Source: Panagrolaimus kolymaensis (lineage: Eukaryota > Nematoda > Chromadorea > Rhabditida > Panagrolaimidae). From it: a stretch of 64,000 nucleotides of DNA. How positions within the stretch are numbered: position 1 is the stretch's first letter; the number at the start of each line of letters is the position of its first letter. Under the pieces are notes generated by a model. That model was not told where the DNA came from. It searched no databases and saw only the letters and a program-made list of their open reading frames with translations. The translations under genes and the position numbers were made by a program. Below, in pieces: positions 50,242 through 63,638 of this stretch. The DNA lies in contig JAJQJQ010000013.1 of the NCBI GenBank assembly GCA_028622995.1, positions 868,001 through 932,000 of the forward strand, given 5' to 3'.

Positions 50242-52266
50242 ATGATTGGAAGACAACTGGATTACCAGTCTTTGATTGCTTTTTTGGAGGATTATATGAT
50301 TGAATGGATAAGGTTTATTGCGGGGATTTTTAGTGATCCAATGGAACAGTTGCAGGCGATACATAATACGTAAGTTTATTACAACCTTATCGTTTACTTT
50401 TGAGGGATGATTGTACATCATCATCGAGCTCTTTAACTTTATTTGCTAAAGCTCAAATCAATTTCATTGTCTCTAAATATATCAGCTATATATTCAACTT
50501 TTAGCATGATGGAAACTTATTTTTCACTTGAAGCAGGGTTCACAGATCTTGATAATGCATCGATACTCGAGCGAGCAGAAGCTATTTACTTACTTGGACA
50601 GAAATTTTCATCCAAGGATATTGAAACTATTAAGGAGTATTCCACTTCATTGATATGGTTTACATATCGTAAGAATTTCCCTGCTATTGGTAAGCTATTT
50701 AGCTTCCATTACAATGCTTTACGAAAGTTATTTCTTGTAGGTGGAACTGGACCAACAACAGATCAAGGTTGGGGTTGTATGTTGCGTTGCGGACAAATGT
50801 TGTTAGTTCAAGCTTTAACAAAGTTGCATCTTGGAAGTTTGTGGAAATGGGAGAGGAATTCCATTAATGAAAAATATCGTCGAATGTTGAGAATGTTTCA
50901 AGATAAACGAACTTCGCTATATTCGTTGCATCAAATTTCGCAAATGGGTGTCTCTGAAAAGAAAGCTTTAGGAGAATGGTTTGGTCCAAATACCATTGCT
51001 CAAGTTCTTAAAAAGTTAGTTGTTTATGATGATTGGTCGAAGCTTGCTATCCATGTCGCAATGGATAATATATTGATTTCTTCTGACGTTAAAGAGATGG
51101 CTCGAGCTAAACCTCCATGCAAAGAATTAAGCGATGTATCAAGCAGAGATTTTGATTTAAATAATGATGAAGCAGCATCATCAACTATTAATAATGGGGC
51201 TATTAATGGAAAAGAAGCAGATGCAAAAAACGAAAAAGAGGATAATCAATGGAAGCCATTACTTATTATTGTTCCATTAAGACTTGGACTTACAGTGATA
51301 AATCGATGTTATTTAAAAGCCATTCACGAATATTTTAAATTACCACAATGCGTTGGAATTATTGGTGGTCGACCTAATCATGCCGTATATTTTTATGGTA
51401 TTGCTAAAGATAAGGTAATGGATTTATTTATTTTTGGAGGATTTAACGGCCCGGAAAACAAGATTGTTAGCATTTTTAAATCAATGTTTATATGTTCTTT
51501 GAAGCAACAAATATTCGTAGTTTTCATGCAACTTTTTTAAGATTATTCATAGTCAAATAAACTAATTTTTCCCCTCTTTTTAGCTGCTATATCTCGACCC
51601 ACATGTTTGTCAAGAATCAGTGAACATCGATAAAGATCCAATGGAATCTATTCCATCTGATCAACCATCCTCCACAATTTCTTCATGTCAATCTAACACT
51701 TCTCAAGTATCTATGGAATATGTGGATAATCCAGCTAATGGAGTAACATCAGAAACAAGTTCACCTGAAATATGTTTAGGTCGATCAGATTTTGAAATAC
51801 GTTCTCCTTCAACTCCTCCAGCTGGCTCTTCATCAACTTCAAATTCATTTCCACCAACCAATATTCTTCATTCATCGACAGCGTCTTCACCAATTTTAAA
51901 TGAAGATTCATTTGATGATTCAACTTTTCATTGCCCATATTTAATGCATATGGATTTTGAATCGCTTGATCCTTCACTTGCGTTATCATTTTTATGCACA
52001 AGCGAAGCAGATTATAATGATTTGGTTCAAAGATTGCCTGCGATGATAACAGCTTCTTCGCCACCATTATTTGAGTTATATGAAAAGCGACCTAAAGGTT
52101 TCCCAAAATTTGTGCCTTACGTGGGTGAAGACGATTCACTAAAGCTTAAAGGTAAATATTCTTTTCGTTTTGGACAATTTTTTTTGACTAAAATTTTTTT
52201 TTAGAATTTGATGATTTTGGTGATCCTACTTTTAACAGCGACGAAGAATTTGAAGTTTTAATGTGA
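50242..52266 (+). CDS. ATG4: Autophagy cysteine protease ATG4
   Basis: Exons 50242..50369, 50505..50689, 50741..51414, 51584..52151, 52205..52266; 538 aa. ATG4 trims the C-terminus of ATG8/LC3 and removes it from lipid. Catalytic Cys is in GGTGPTTDQGWGCMLRCGQ; the Asp and His are in LLYLDPHVCQ. PLRLGLTVINRCYLKAI and GIIGGRPNHAVYFYG are typical. Two insertions are lineage-specific: an acidic/Asn linker before PLRLG, and about 90 Ser/Thr/Pro-rich residues right after DPH. The protein ends DEEFEVLM, which fits the C-terminal LIR of ATG4B-type enzymes (FEIL). Intron 50690..50740 is 51 nt with no in-frame stop, so a simple ORF reading would wrongly include it; family alignment requires its removal. 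AATAAA at 52464. Confidence 0.92.
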
Positions 52267-52931
52267 ATTTACATATTTCGAAATTTTTAAAGTATATTGT
52301 TTTTTTCCATCTTTTTGTGCCGCCAAATTTTTTAAATTCTGTAATGGTTTTACTTATTTTTTTGTATCTTGTCAAAGCTAATTATAAAACATTTATATGT
52401 CAAAAAAATGTAACAAGCAAATGATTAAACATAGATTTAATTTTTTTGGATCCAAATTAAGAAAATAAACATTGAATGCAATATTAACTTGTTTTGGCCT
52501 TTATTCGCTGTTAATTATAGCAAGTTGTTTTTGTTCTAACTTTGCAACTAAATCAAGAACTTCAGCTGCTGGTTAAAGAAGCAAAAGCAAGTTAAGCTTT
52601 TACCTATATCAAATCTTGAGAATGCAAAGTAAAAATTATAAACTTGTTTAATTGTATTGTTGTTTATTGCTTCCCTTAAAAGTTTGGAGTTTTAAAATGG
52701 TGGATTTGTTTTTTAATGGAATAAATCGTAAAGATGCTAATTGCTGGCTAACTTCAATTCTATTTGTTTAAGGTTTTGTCCAACAAACTATGCTTGTCTA
52801 CCAAAATACAGTATGTACAATTATTATTTATTTTTTCAAATTAAAAGATACAATCAATAGTGCAAACTTTTTTAAAGTAAAAGTTTTTATTAATCAACTT
52901 CAAAAAAAAACTACAGAAATAATGAAAATAA
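52267..52931. other. Intergenic region with a possible exon scrap
   Basis: 3' flanks of converging genes. On the minus strand, about 52575-52507 reads AAEVLDLVAKLEQKQLAIIN.. then a stop, after a CAG that could be an acceptor. It is coding-like but no partner exon was found; left uncalled. Confidence 0.4.
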
Positions 52932-53692
52932 TTAAAATCCCCAAAATTGTTTATCACATGATTTTGGATTATTCTTATCAAAAAGTGGAATAGACATAAC
53001 TGCAATGGCACCCAAAGTTGTGAGAAGAGTCAAATAATAAATGGTGAAAAACCAAAAGAAATATAAACCTTTTTCACCATTAGTAAAAAGACAACAAACG
53101 AGAATTCGAAGTAAAAAGAAAAAAGTTGCAGCAATGAGAATGCATTTTAAAATTGTAATTGGATCAAACACGTAATATTGATTTCGAAGTTGAACATGAT
53201 ATTCTAATCTTTCAATGGCTAATTTCGTATTGACTTTGGTGGCAATTTTTTCAAGGAAATTTTCTGATCGACGAGGTGGAGGTTGATCGATGATTTGCTA
53301 AAAAAGAAAAAAGTTGGATAATTTTTTTTCATGAAATCAAAAACAAACAAAATATTTTTTAAAAGTTGGATAAATATTGATCGCTTTTTTAAATTTAGCA
53401 GTGGGCATGAATAATTTTTTTAAAAGCTTACATTAAAAAAGGTTGAAATCACGGCAAAACAAGGTTCACACATCATTTCTGAAGGGCATGGGCCAGGTTT
53501 TTGAACCAATCCATAAACGGCACCATAAGTTCCAACGCCACAAATAACCGCGGCGATAAGGAGCATAACAGTAATCCATAGATGTTTAAAACAGCTCAAA
53601 CAACAACTAAATGCGGCATTGGCACTTTTTTGACTTCGTGAAACATCATCATCAAATAATGGAGTTTTATCGTCGGATTCTATCATTTCCAT
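52932..53692 (-). CDS. Unrecognised small membrane protein, three predicted spans
   Basis: Exons 53432..53692 and 52932..53297; 208 aa. The N-terminus is acidic (ESDDKTPLFDDD), then a Cys-rich stretch (CCLSCFKHL) just before span 1 (ITVMLLIAAVICGVGTYGAV). A short outside loop holds CPSEMMCEPC. Spans 2 and 3 are LKCILIAATFFFLLRILVCC and LYFFWFFTIYYLTLLTTLG. I do not recognise the family. The cysteines before span 1 may be acylated (inference). Splice phases agree, so it is likely a real gene. Confidence 0.7.
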
Positions 53693-54522
53693 TTTCGCCG
53701 TCGATGCAAGAAGAAAAAAAGCTGCTTGCAATCAAAAAATATAATAAAATGAAACCAAGAAAAATGAACGCAGAAATAAAAAATGGGATGTTTTATTTGT
53801 GTGTTTTTTTTTTGCCACTTTTTTATATTAAATGTTTTTAAATTTATCTGTTTTTTTTTTGCTTTGCTTGTTTGAGAAATTGAGAAAGAAAAATAAAACG
53901 CAGTTGTTGACATGGAAACGAATGAAGAAGAAGATAAATCTCAGTATTACACACTTTTGCACACGAAAAAAAGTGAAAGAAAAAAATGTTAGCCACTTGG
54001 AAGAATATTATTGCACTGATTGATTATTAGATAAATGACACACCACAATCTTACTTCTGTTGTGAATTAATTAAAAATGTTTGCCATTAAATAAAAATCC
54101 CTCTCTTTTTTAATTTATTTTTCATTGTCACTACTCTTCAATCCAAAGTTTTTTTTGAGTGAGTAATTGACAAAATGAGAAAGGATAAATAAGTAATAAA
54201 AAAAAGCTAAAGAAAATAATAATGATGAGTCAGTAGTCTCAGTCAATCAATCTGTCAAATAATAAAAACTTTTAAGCTTAAAAAAATAATCAATCAGGCT
54301 TCTTACTTTTATTTTTTTTTGGTTCAACTTTGCAACCGTTTACATTGAACAACGAGTAATCATTTAAATCAAAGTTAAATTTTAAAAAAAAATTTATTCG
54401 AAACAAACAAACAAATGTCAAAATGTACATACAAAATTAATTTCACCACTGAAAGAATAAAACCCGCCTCTTTCTTTTTTCTTTCTAACAAAAAAAAGTT
54501 CAAATATTTTTTTTATCCATTT
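53693..54522. other. Intergenic region, nothing recognised
   Basis: 5' flank of the three-span protein gene and 3' flank of the histidine-rich peptide gene. Confidence 0.5.
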
Positions 54523-54804
54523 TTACTTCTTTCCCCAATATGGCCATTGTTGTTGCTGTTGCTGAGTACCATAATATTGGGATTGAGAATAATATTGTTG
54601 TTGGGGATAATAATATCCTGTATTGTATCCATTATAATACCCTCCATCATAATAACCACCATGATGATGATGGCCGTGATGGTGATGATGATGGTGCCAT
54701 TCATGAGAATGGGAATCCGAATATGAATGACCATGTCCATTAATTATCACTGCTATCATACAAAGTATCAATAAAAATAAAAGGAGTTGCTGGCTGGAGG
54801 ACAT
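54523..54804 (-). CDS. Secreted histidine-, glycine- and tyrosine-rich peptide
   Basis: Single coding exon, 93 aa. Signal peptide of about 23 residues (LLLFLLILCMIAVIING). The mature part starts HGHSYSDSHSHEW, has HHHHHHHGHHHH near residue 37, then Gly/Tyr repeats (GGYYDGGYYNGYNTGYYY) and a Gln/Tyr tail ending WPYWGKK. The composition is like short nematode Gly/Tyr-rich antimicrobial or cuticle peptides; the His cluster would bind zinc or copper. A TTTTAG on the minus strand about 15 nt upstream of the ATG is a likely trans-splice or 5'-UTR acceptor. No homologue is recalled. Confidence 0.72.
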   Translation of the reverse strand: MSSSQQLLLFLLILCMIAVIINGHGHSYSDSHSHEWHHHHHHHGHHHHGGYYDGGYYNGYNTGYYYPQQQYYSQSQYYGTQQQQQQWPYWGKK

Positions 54805-55908
54805 CGTTGCTAAATACTAAAATTAACTTTTTTTAGAAATATTAAAATTAACAAGAAAACGAGATTAACAGTATCTTAGCAAAATTTTTCACTAATGTTT
54901 TACAATCAAAAAAAGAGAGTAATAAATAAACGTCCATAAAAAGCTTCTTTTTTCACTATTTATTTATTTTTTTTTTTTTTTTGATAAAAGCACTTTCTTC
55001 CCAAACCTTTCAACTTAACTTTAAAAGCAAATCACCTTTTTATATATCAAATTTTTTTGGTCGCTTCAAAGGTTAAAAATTCAAGTTTATTCAACTTTTA
55101 ATTTATCCATTGCATTTTCAATTTCTTTGGTTCCATTTTTTTTTTCTTCTATCTTCTTCGCCTTTTTCGTTCCATAACAAATCTTTCAACCATATCCAGC
55201 CAGCCATAATAAAATAAAAGTTACGCAACAAGCAAATAATATCAAACTAAAAAGCAGCTTTTTTCAATCACACTTCCTTTTTCCTTTTTTTTCAATTTAC
55301 GTCAGCCAACATTTTTTAATTAATCCAATTTTTTTTCTCACTATCGTTGCGTTTGCTTTAATTTATTCGCTGAATGAAAAAGAGATCTCAAAAACTTGCA
55401 ACAACAACAATAACACAAATAAATTTTAGTTATTTTTCTTTAAAATAAGTTATCATATTTTGGAAAAAACTGAAACTTAAACAATTTTAATAAAAACATT
55501 TTATATTAATTTTTGCTTTTTGTTGTTTTTATTTATTTTTTGGCAGTTAGTTATCTGGGCAAATGTTGTTGAAGGTAATGAAATGCAGAAGCTTATGAAA
55601 CAGCAATCAGAGAAGATGATCATTGTTTTTTTATTTTTTGAAAAGCGTTATTTTCCAGAATCACAACTCTATAAAAAGACGGACTTATTTTTGAAGATGC
55701 AGGTATTGTAATATCCTTTACAAACTTTGATTATTAGTGTTTGTCATTATTATTAGAAAGTTGAAAACAGATTTTTTTGCATTACAGTTAATTGTATTTT
55801 AATCCTAAGATTGTTTTGTCTTTCAAGCAAGTGTATTTCTTTTGATTTTTACTGTTGCAACCTTTATTAATTAACCTTTATATAAATAATCAAAACAATC
55901 CAACGAAA
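54805..55908. other. Intergenic region, nothing firm
   Basis: Includes a TATATAAA-like run near 55040 on the minus strand, about 235 bp upstream of the histidine-rich peptide. A 63-codon plus-strand frame at 55520 starts with a hydrophobic run but lacks other support. Confidence 0.4.
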
Positions 55909-57014
55909 CTACAATTTAGAATTCAATTCTTCAATTTTAGTTGCACCAGAATTAGCATCAACATCAGGATAAATTAAAACTTCTTGAGTGCTACTCATAA
56001 TAAGTTGACCATTTCTAGTCCAAATCCTTCCTTGAACTAGTGAACGATTTGCACAATGTCCAATGCAACTTTGTTCATACAATAACCATTCATTAACATC
56101 AAATCGAAATTGATGAAACCACATTGAATGATCCAATGAAGTGGATAATTTAAATTTAGTTCCTTGAATATATGGTAGCATTCCAGTTGAAACTAGCGTT
56201 AAATCAGACATATATGCAAGGGTGGTATGAGCTAATTCAGGTTCAGATGGATCCACTCGATCCAAATAACGAAACCAACAATATTGTTCATTTATACCAG
56301 AGTTTTCTGGGCCTTTAATAAATAAATCCACATCAACAGGACGAATTTCACATCGAGGTGCCACTCTTTGAGTATTAATTGGTCGAACAAGTTTAGGATC
56401 CTTTCCACTTGCAAGAAAGTGGTCGCGAGAAGCATTATATGGAACGAGATCTTCTGGTCGAGGAACAGGTGGAAATGGTGGATTTACAGCGAATGTGGAA
56501 GTTCCTTCTTCCTAAAAACAATAAAATAATTAAATTAAAAATGGCAGATCCCGGAATATCAGTAATTTTGGAAGGATTTAAAATTTTTAAAAATCCTAAA
56601 AATGAAAACCTTTTACTTACTTTTTGAAATGAAAATTCACTGCTATGAATAATACTTCCATTTTGAACAGCTTCAACGGTGCGAATACAAAAATTTCGTC
56701 CATTTCTTATTCGTTTAACTTCATATATAATTGGTTCTTTCTCCACGCCACCTCGAATAAAATAACAATGACTACTATTCACAAAAAAACCTTTGGGTAC
56801 TGTCGCATATGCAGCTCGAAGAGCTTGAGCTAATACTTGTCCACCAAATGCTCGAGATTTAGGTCCAGGTGCATCACATTCGCCTCTGAAAAATAAAAAT
56901 AAATTTTTTGTATGAGGTTTAAAAATGGGAAGTTTAAGAAATGCAAAAAAGAAACCTGTAACAATCTGATTTAATTTTATCTAATCTCAACCAACGATGC
57001 GGAGAAGCAGACAT
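55909..57014 (-). CDS. Peroxisomal acyl-CoA thioesterase, ACOT8/TesB type
   Basis: Exons 56956..57014, 56621..56885, 55909..56511; 308 aa, close to human ACOT8 (319). Double hotdog fold: AFGGQVLAQALRAA and HSSEFSFQ in the first half, TSLDHSMWFHQFRFD with the catalytic Asp and LLYEQS in the second. It hydrolyses acyl-CoA to free acid and CoA during peroxisomal lipid turnover. The last three residues are SKL, the classic PTS1 import signal, which supports both the stop site and location. ATG 57014 gives the short leader expected before LRLDKI. C. elegans has several related genes; which one is orthologous is not clear. Confidence 0.92.
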
Positions 57015-57796
57015 TTTTTTTGAGAATAAAAGTTAAATAATTTTAAATTTTATTTTTAAAAACTAATATTTTAATGGTCAGTAAAAAATTAAATTGATAA
57101 AAATTTAATAGCAAACAGCGCCATCAATATATGTATTTGATTTTTTTTTCTTTCAATCAGTCGATGTTTCAATAAATGCACAAACACTACAATCTTTGTT
57201 GGGTAAAGGACGAAAGAGACTATGACCATCAAAGAACCAAATTTGGTGGTAGTGATTTTACATTAGACATTTTCTTGATTTGTTTTGATTGTGGTGGAGA
57301 TGATACAAACTACACTACTATTTTCTTTGTTCATACATCCACAATTATTGTGTTGATTTTTTATTAAAAAGTTTGAAGCTGCCGTTTTTGAAGTTTCTAT
57401 TATTGCATGTTGTTGTTTTTTTAATTCAAACAAAATTTGATATTTGAAGCTATAGAAACTGAGTAATTTTTGATAATAAAAAAAGAAAAATTCATAAAAA
57501 TAATAATACAACTTCGAATTAATTTCAATTGTATATTTTATTTTTTACATCGTATTAAAATCAAGATAAATCGTAATAAAAACTTTAAATTGAGGTAATT
57601 ATTATTTCATGCTGTTTAATCATTGGCAACAAATTTTTTTCTCAAATTCCTTACTCAATATTCCCTCGTAAATCCAAAAATTGATTAAATGTTTTATTAA
57701 TTAGTTTAACATTGGAAAAAAATATGAAATACTTAAAAGAAAAGATTAGCACGATTAAACGAGAAAAAAGGACAACAAAACAAGTACTTATTTTTT
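57015..57796. other. Intergenic region, nothing recognised
   Basis: 5' flank of the thioesterase gene. Open frames are short and low-complexity. Confidence 0.5.
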
Positions 57797-58165
57797 TTAT
57801 TTATTAATTTTGTTTAAAACATTTAATCCAATCGTTGAGTTTAGTGAAGTTCCATGATAATAGTCAAAACCCAAATTAAAAATGGGGATAATCAAATCAT
57901 GGATGGCTGTCCATGAAGCTGTGTTAGATAGGGAGAAGCAAATTAATTAGGGAATAAAAAAAGTAAAAAAATAAAAAGCTCTAATATATTAAAAAATAAA
58001 AATATTACTTGGGAAAAATTGTTGATTAACAATAATATAATTTTGTACGAACAAATGAGGATTATTTTGCACATAATTTACATCTCAAATGCTTTGAGAG
58101 TTTGCACCAGGATGTAATTCTTCACGGGGTTCTGGACCAATTCAATTCCCCGTATTTTCAAAAAG
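57797..58165 (-). pseudogene. Two-exon gene remnant with in-frame stops
   Basis: A splice-consistent pair of exons: one ending at 58009 (..LFVQNYIIVNQQFFP, donor GTAATA) and one 57797..57918 (SWTAIHDLIIPIFNLGFDYY ... stop). Phases join. The upstream exon reads IGPEPREELHPGAN..SI, TGA, DVNYVQNNPHL; the TGA at 58085-58087 could come from CGA, and a second TGA lies at 58142-58144. Codon use is gene-like. Family not recognised. It may instead be the 3' end of a gene with unseen splicing. Confidence 0.4.
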
Positions 58166-61100
58166 AAAAAACATGAAAGCTAAAATAATATAAAAAATAT
58201 TATTTAAATATTCAAACAAACAAAAAAAGGATTTTCTTCTTGAGTTTAATGGAAAAAAGCGTTCCATTGATTTTTAATCAAGGATTTTTTTTTGTTCTGG
58301 GTAACGCCGAATCCTTTCTTTCTTACTTTCTTTATTTCCTCCTCCTTTTCTTCCAACAACATCGGATGGTTCCATTTTTCTTTTTTCAAGTTTTATGGGA
58401 AATTTTATGAGATTTTTGTCTTTTTTCTTTGTCATTCATTCAAGAAAAAATTTCAAGGATATTTTGTCGTAAATGCATGGGAGTTTTAGGCGCCCCTTTT
58501 TTGATTCATACATTTGTTTTTGATTTAAAACCATATATTAATTAAAGAGAGTTAAAAAGCAATATGCATAAAATTATTAAAGTTATATTGTCACAAACAT
58601 TAAAAAACTAAAGAACTCCAACAGTTTCTTTCAATTCCCATATTTATTATTACAAAAAAGTTACAGTATTTTTTATTTTTACTTTTTTTTTTGCAAAATT
58701 TTAGCTCTTTTTTATTTGGGCTTCTAATTTATTAATCGAAGCTTTGTTTGAATATCCCATTTTTAATTTTCATTATTAAATAATTAACAGAAATTATCCT
58801 TAATTTTGACATGAAGAAGACCCAACCATATTTTAGTAAATATCTGTGATTAATTTTTCCATGAAAAAAATTTTGCCATTTTTTAGAAACAAAAAAAAGT
58901 ATTATTCAAAGTTTCAAGCCAGATTATTATGCTTTTCGTGTTTTTCTCCATTCTTTTTTCAATTATTTTCTAAACATAAACAAAAAAAGGCTTATTATTA
59001 TTCGTTCTTTTAGCCATTTCTAAAACATTTGGTGCAATGTCAATTTTTTTTTTGCAGCTTTAACTTTCCCTTAATAAAAGCAACATATTTTTTAGTTTAA
59101 AAAAAAGAGAAAGGAGGATGACATAAAATGGTTTTTTTTGTACCAAAGCTTTTCAGATAGCTAATGTTTTTTATTTTCTTTCTCGAGACTAAAAAAATCT
59201 TGTAACGAAAAATACGTGGTTATTATATTGGCTTATTGCCAGTGGGAATAAAAAAAGAAGCAATTTCAATCAATTGAAAATAAAAAAAATGAGAAACAAG
59301 AGAGAAGAAAAAAGAAATGGAACAAAAAAAAGCCAACAAAGAAAATAGTGTTGGTTTTTCCAACACACCAAAAAATATATATATTATATTGGCTGTTTGT
59401 TTTCTGTCAACCATCCAATCCAACCAAGTGCAAGCAAGCAATCTTTCTTTCTCTCTCTTTCATGTTTCGTTCGTTCATTTTTTTCCCCAAAAAAATAAAA
59501 TAAAATCATTTGATTTTTTTTTTGATTAATACCAAACAGAAAAAAAAATATTGTGCGGCGAAACTGTATTTATTTATGCATGCTTTTTGCTTTTTTTTGT
59601 TGCTTTTTATGATTCCTTCATCTATTTTTTTTAATGTTTGTTATATAATAATTTTTTTTATTATTCTTGATTTTCATGTCCCTTAAAATGAATATTAGAG
59701 AGAAGCCCCGTAACATTTGTGTTTAATAACCTTTTCAATTTTTTTTTAGTTGGTTGAAAGGAGAATTAATTTTGACTTTGAAAATATTGATATGGTTTGC
59801 TTTAATTTTTTGTCGTCATTCGCTTGCTTTTATGTTGAAACAAATTTTTTTTAAAAACCTTTCATTTCTTCTTCCCATGTGATTTTTTTTCATATTAAAT
59901 TTTATTGACGTGGTGACGAAAGTGGAAAGAAAATATGAACGCGCATACATAGTAAAAATAATTGATGAAGTTCAAGAACATCAACAACTTTCCTTTTGTT
60001 TTGGCGGTATTGGTATTCATTGAATCTCTATGTTGTTGCATATTTTGATTAGAATATCAGATATTTTTTTTAAACCAACTAAGACATTTTAAAAATGAGT
60101 GAAACTTTTTGTGGATGGAAAAAATCTAAGAAACTTTTAATTATTGACTCTTTTAAAGTTTTCCTTTTTTAATATAAGCGTTTATTTTCAATCTTTCTAA
60201 GCCACTAAAGAAGTGTCACTCACAAAATCAAAATTAGTCAACGAAAAAATGTGCATGAATGATGCGTAACTCTGATAATCCTCCTTCATTTTTAACTTTC
60301 ATCAATTCCATCAAATATCATTTCAATTTTTGCTTTTTTTTCAACTTCATCATTTTCACATTTCCACCAAAAAGTTATTTTTACAAAACAAATGGATTCC
60401 ACCTTTTTTGTCATCTGTTTATCATTAATAAGTGATACTTCTGACATTTTCATCCGTTAAAAAAAATAAATAAATACAATGTCAACTTTAAGTGGATTCT
60501 CATCATCCTTAAAAAAAATTGTTCTTCTTCTAATTCCTCTTCAAGTGAATCTTCTTCCTCTCTTCTCTTTTGGATTTCATTCATCCGCAAAAAATAAAAC
60601 TTTTCATTTTTTGATTTAATAATTGAAACCGTTGATTTAAATTGTTTGACAAAAAAAAAATTGCTACCATATGAGCAAACTCTGATTTTTTATTTATTTC
60701 AAAAAAATGCTGCTGCTTGCTTTTTTTGGTGGTAATGGTGAACGAACAGCATACCAGCAACATACATGACAACAACGGTGTCTTTTTTTCTCATTCTCCT
60801 TTTTTTCCTGAATACATACATATATAGCGCGTGTTTGCTTGCTGTTGTTGTATCATCCGATAAAATTATTGATTTTATGCGTGGCAATCATCAAAATGAG
60901 AAATAAAAACAAAAATCCTTTTTTTTTTAAATTTAAAATTAAAAGAATTGGTTCATCTTCTTTTTAAATCACTGATGATCTCTTTAATATTCTGGGAAAA
61001 GAGTCTTTAAAAAATGGCGTTTAAGGAGTTTAACTATTTTTTTAAAATAAAAAACCTTTAATAAAAGCTCTGAGAATACCCAAAGCTTCAATAGATAAAT

Positions 61101-61950
61101 ATTCTGTAAACAACCGTTTGAAAAAAATTATTCATGTTTTCCTTGTCTTTTCATTAGTTGTGTCTATTAAAAACATTTGATATTTATCGATCATGTGAGA
61201 AAAAAATGTTATTGCTATTCTTAGAGTGGTGTTGTTTTTATTTGAAACTCTCTTGCTTAATTAACACTTTGGTGGAAAACTATTTTGCTTGTTTCTTCTT
61301 AGCTAAAAAAACAAAACTTCATTTTATTTGCTTTAAAAAATGGGCCATACAAAAATGCAACAGTTTTATTAACACATTAACTTTTCATAATCTTTGATAA
61401 CTGTGCCATTCAATTAGTTAGTATCATCGATCGATGACTCTAAAAATAACTGTTTTTTTGTTTTCCCCGCTGAAGCCTTCAAAAAATTTTTTTGAGTGGC
61501 TCATATTCATTTGCTTGAGAGTAACACTTTGCCAATTTTAACTCATGTTCAAGGAAAAAAATAGTTTCTTTTCTAAACTTTGCTCCTTTTTTCTTTCGTC
61601 AATTATTGATCCATCATTTTTCATCGTTCCTTTTTTTCTGTATTTTGTACTGCGTATTTTTTAAACGTATTTATTACTTTGATATCCGCGCATATGAATG
61701 TTATTCAAAACCAATGTAAAACATTCAGTAATTCCTTTCATTTTTCAGTGTGCTGTTCACTCATCTCTTCATTCCATCACTACTAATCTCCATTTTTTCG
61801 TCTTCTTTGTCGCCGACCATCAGTATCAACAGAAGCAACGGCAGCGGATGCAGATTTTCTGCTTAGATTACAACATCCTCAAAATCGAAAATTAATCATC
61901 ATTCTCAATAAAAAGAAAATCCAATTAGCTGCTGACTGAAAAGAAGAAAT
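58166..61950. other. Long intergenic region, nothing recognised
   Basis: 3.8 kb of AT-rich DNA with long T- and A-runs upstream of GOLPH3. A pyrimidine-rich 5' flank precedes the GOLPH3 start (61600-61950). No RNA gene or exon seen. Confidence 0.5.

Positions 61951-63638
<1,688 letters not shown>

Noticed and set aside
51415..51540. Reading-through extension of ATG4 (VMDLFIFGGFNGPEN...)
   Set aside because: Family alignment joins GIAKDK directly to LLYLDPH; the stretch is intron 51415..51583.
54540..54743. Plus-strand frame opposite the histidine-rich peptide
   Set aside because: Antisense shadow of a repeat-rich coding sequence; no signal peptide or splice context.
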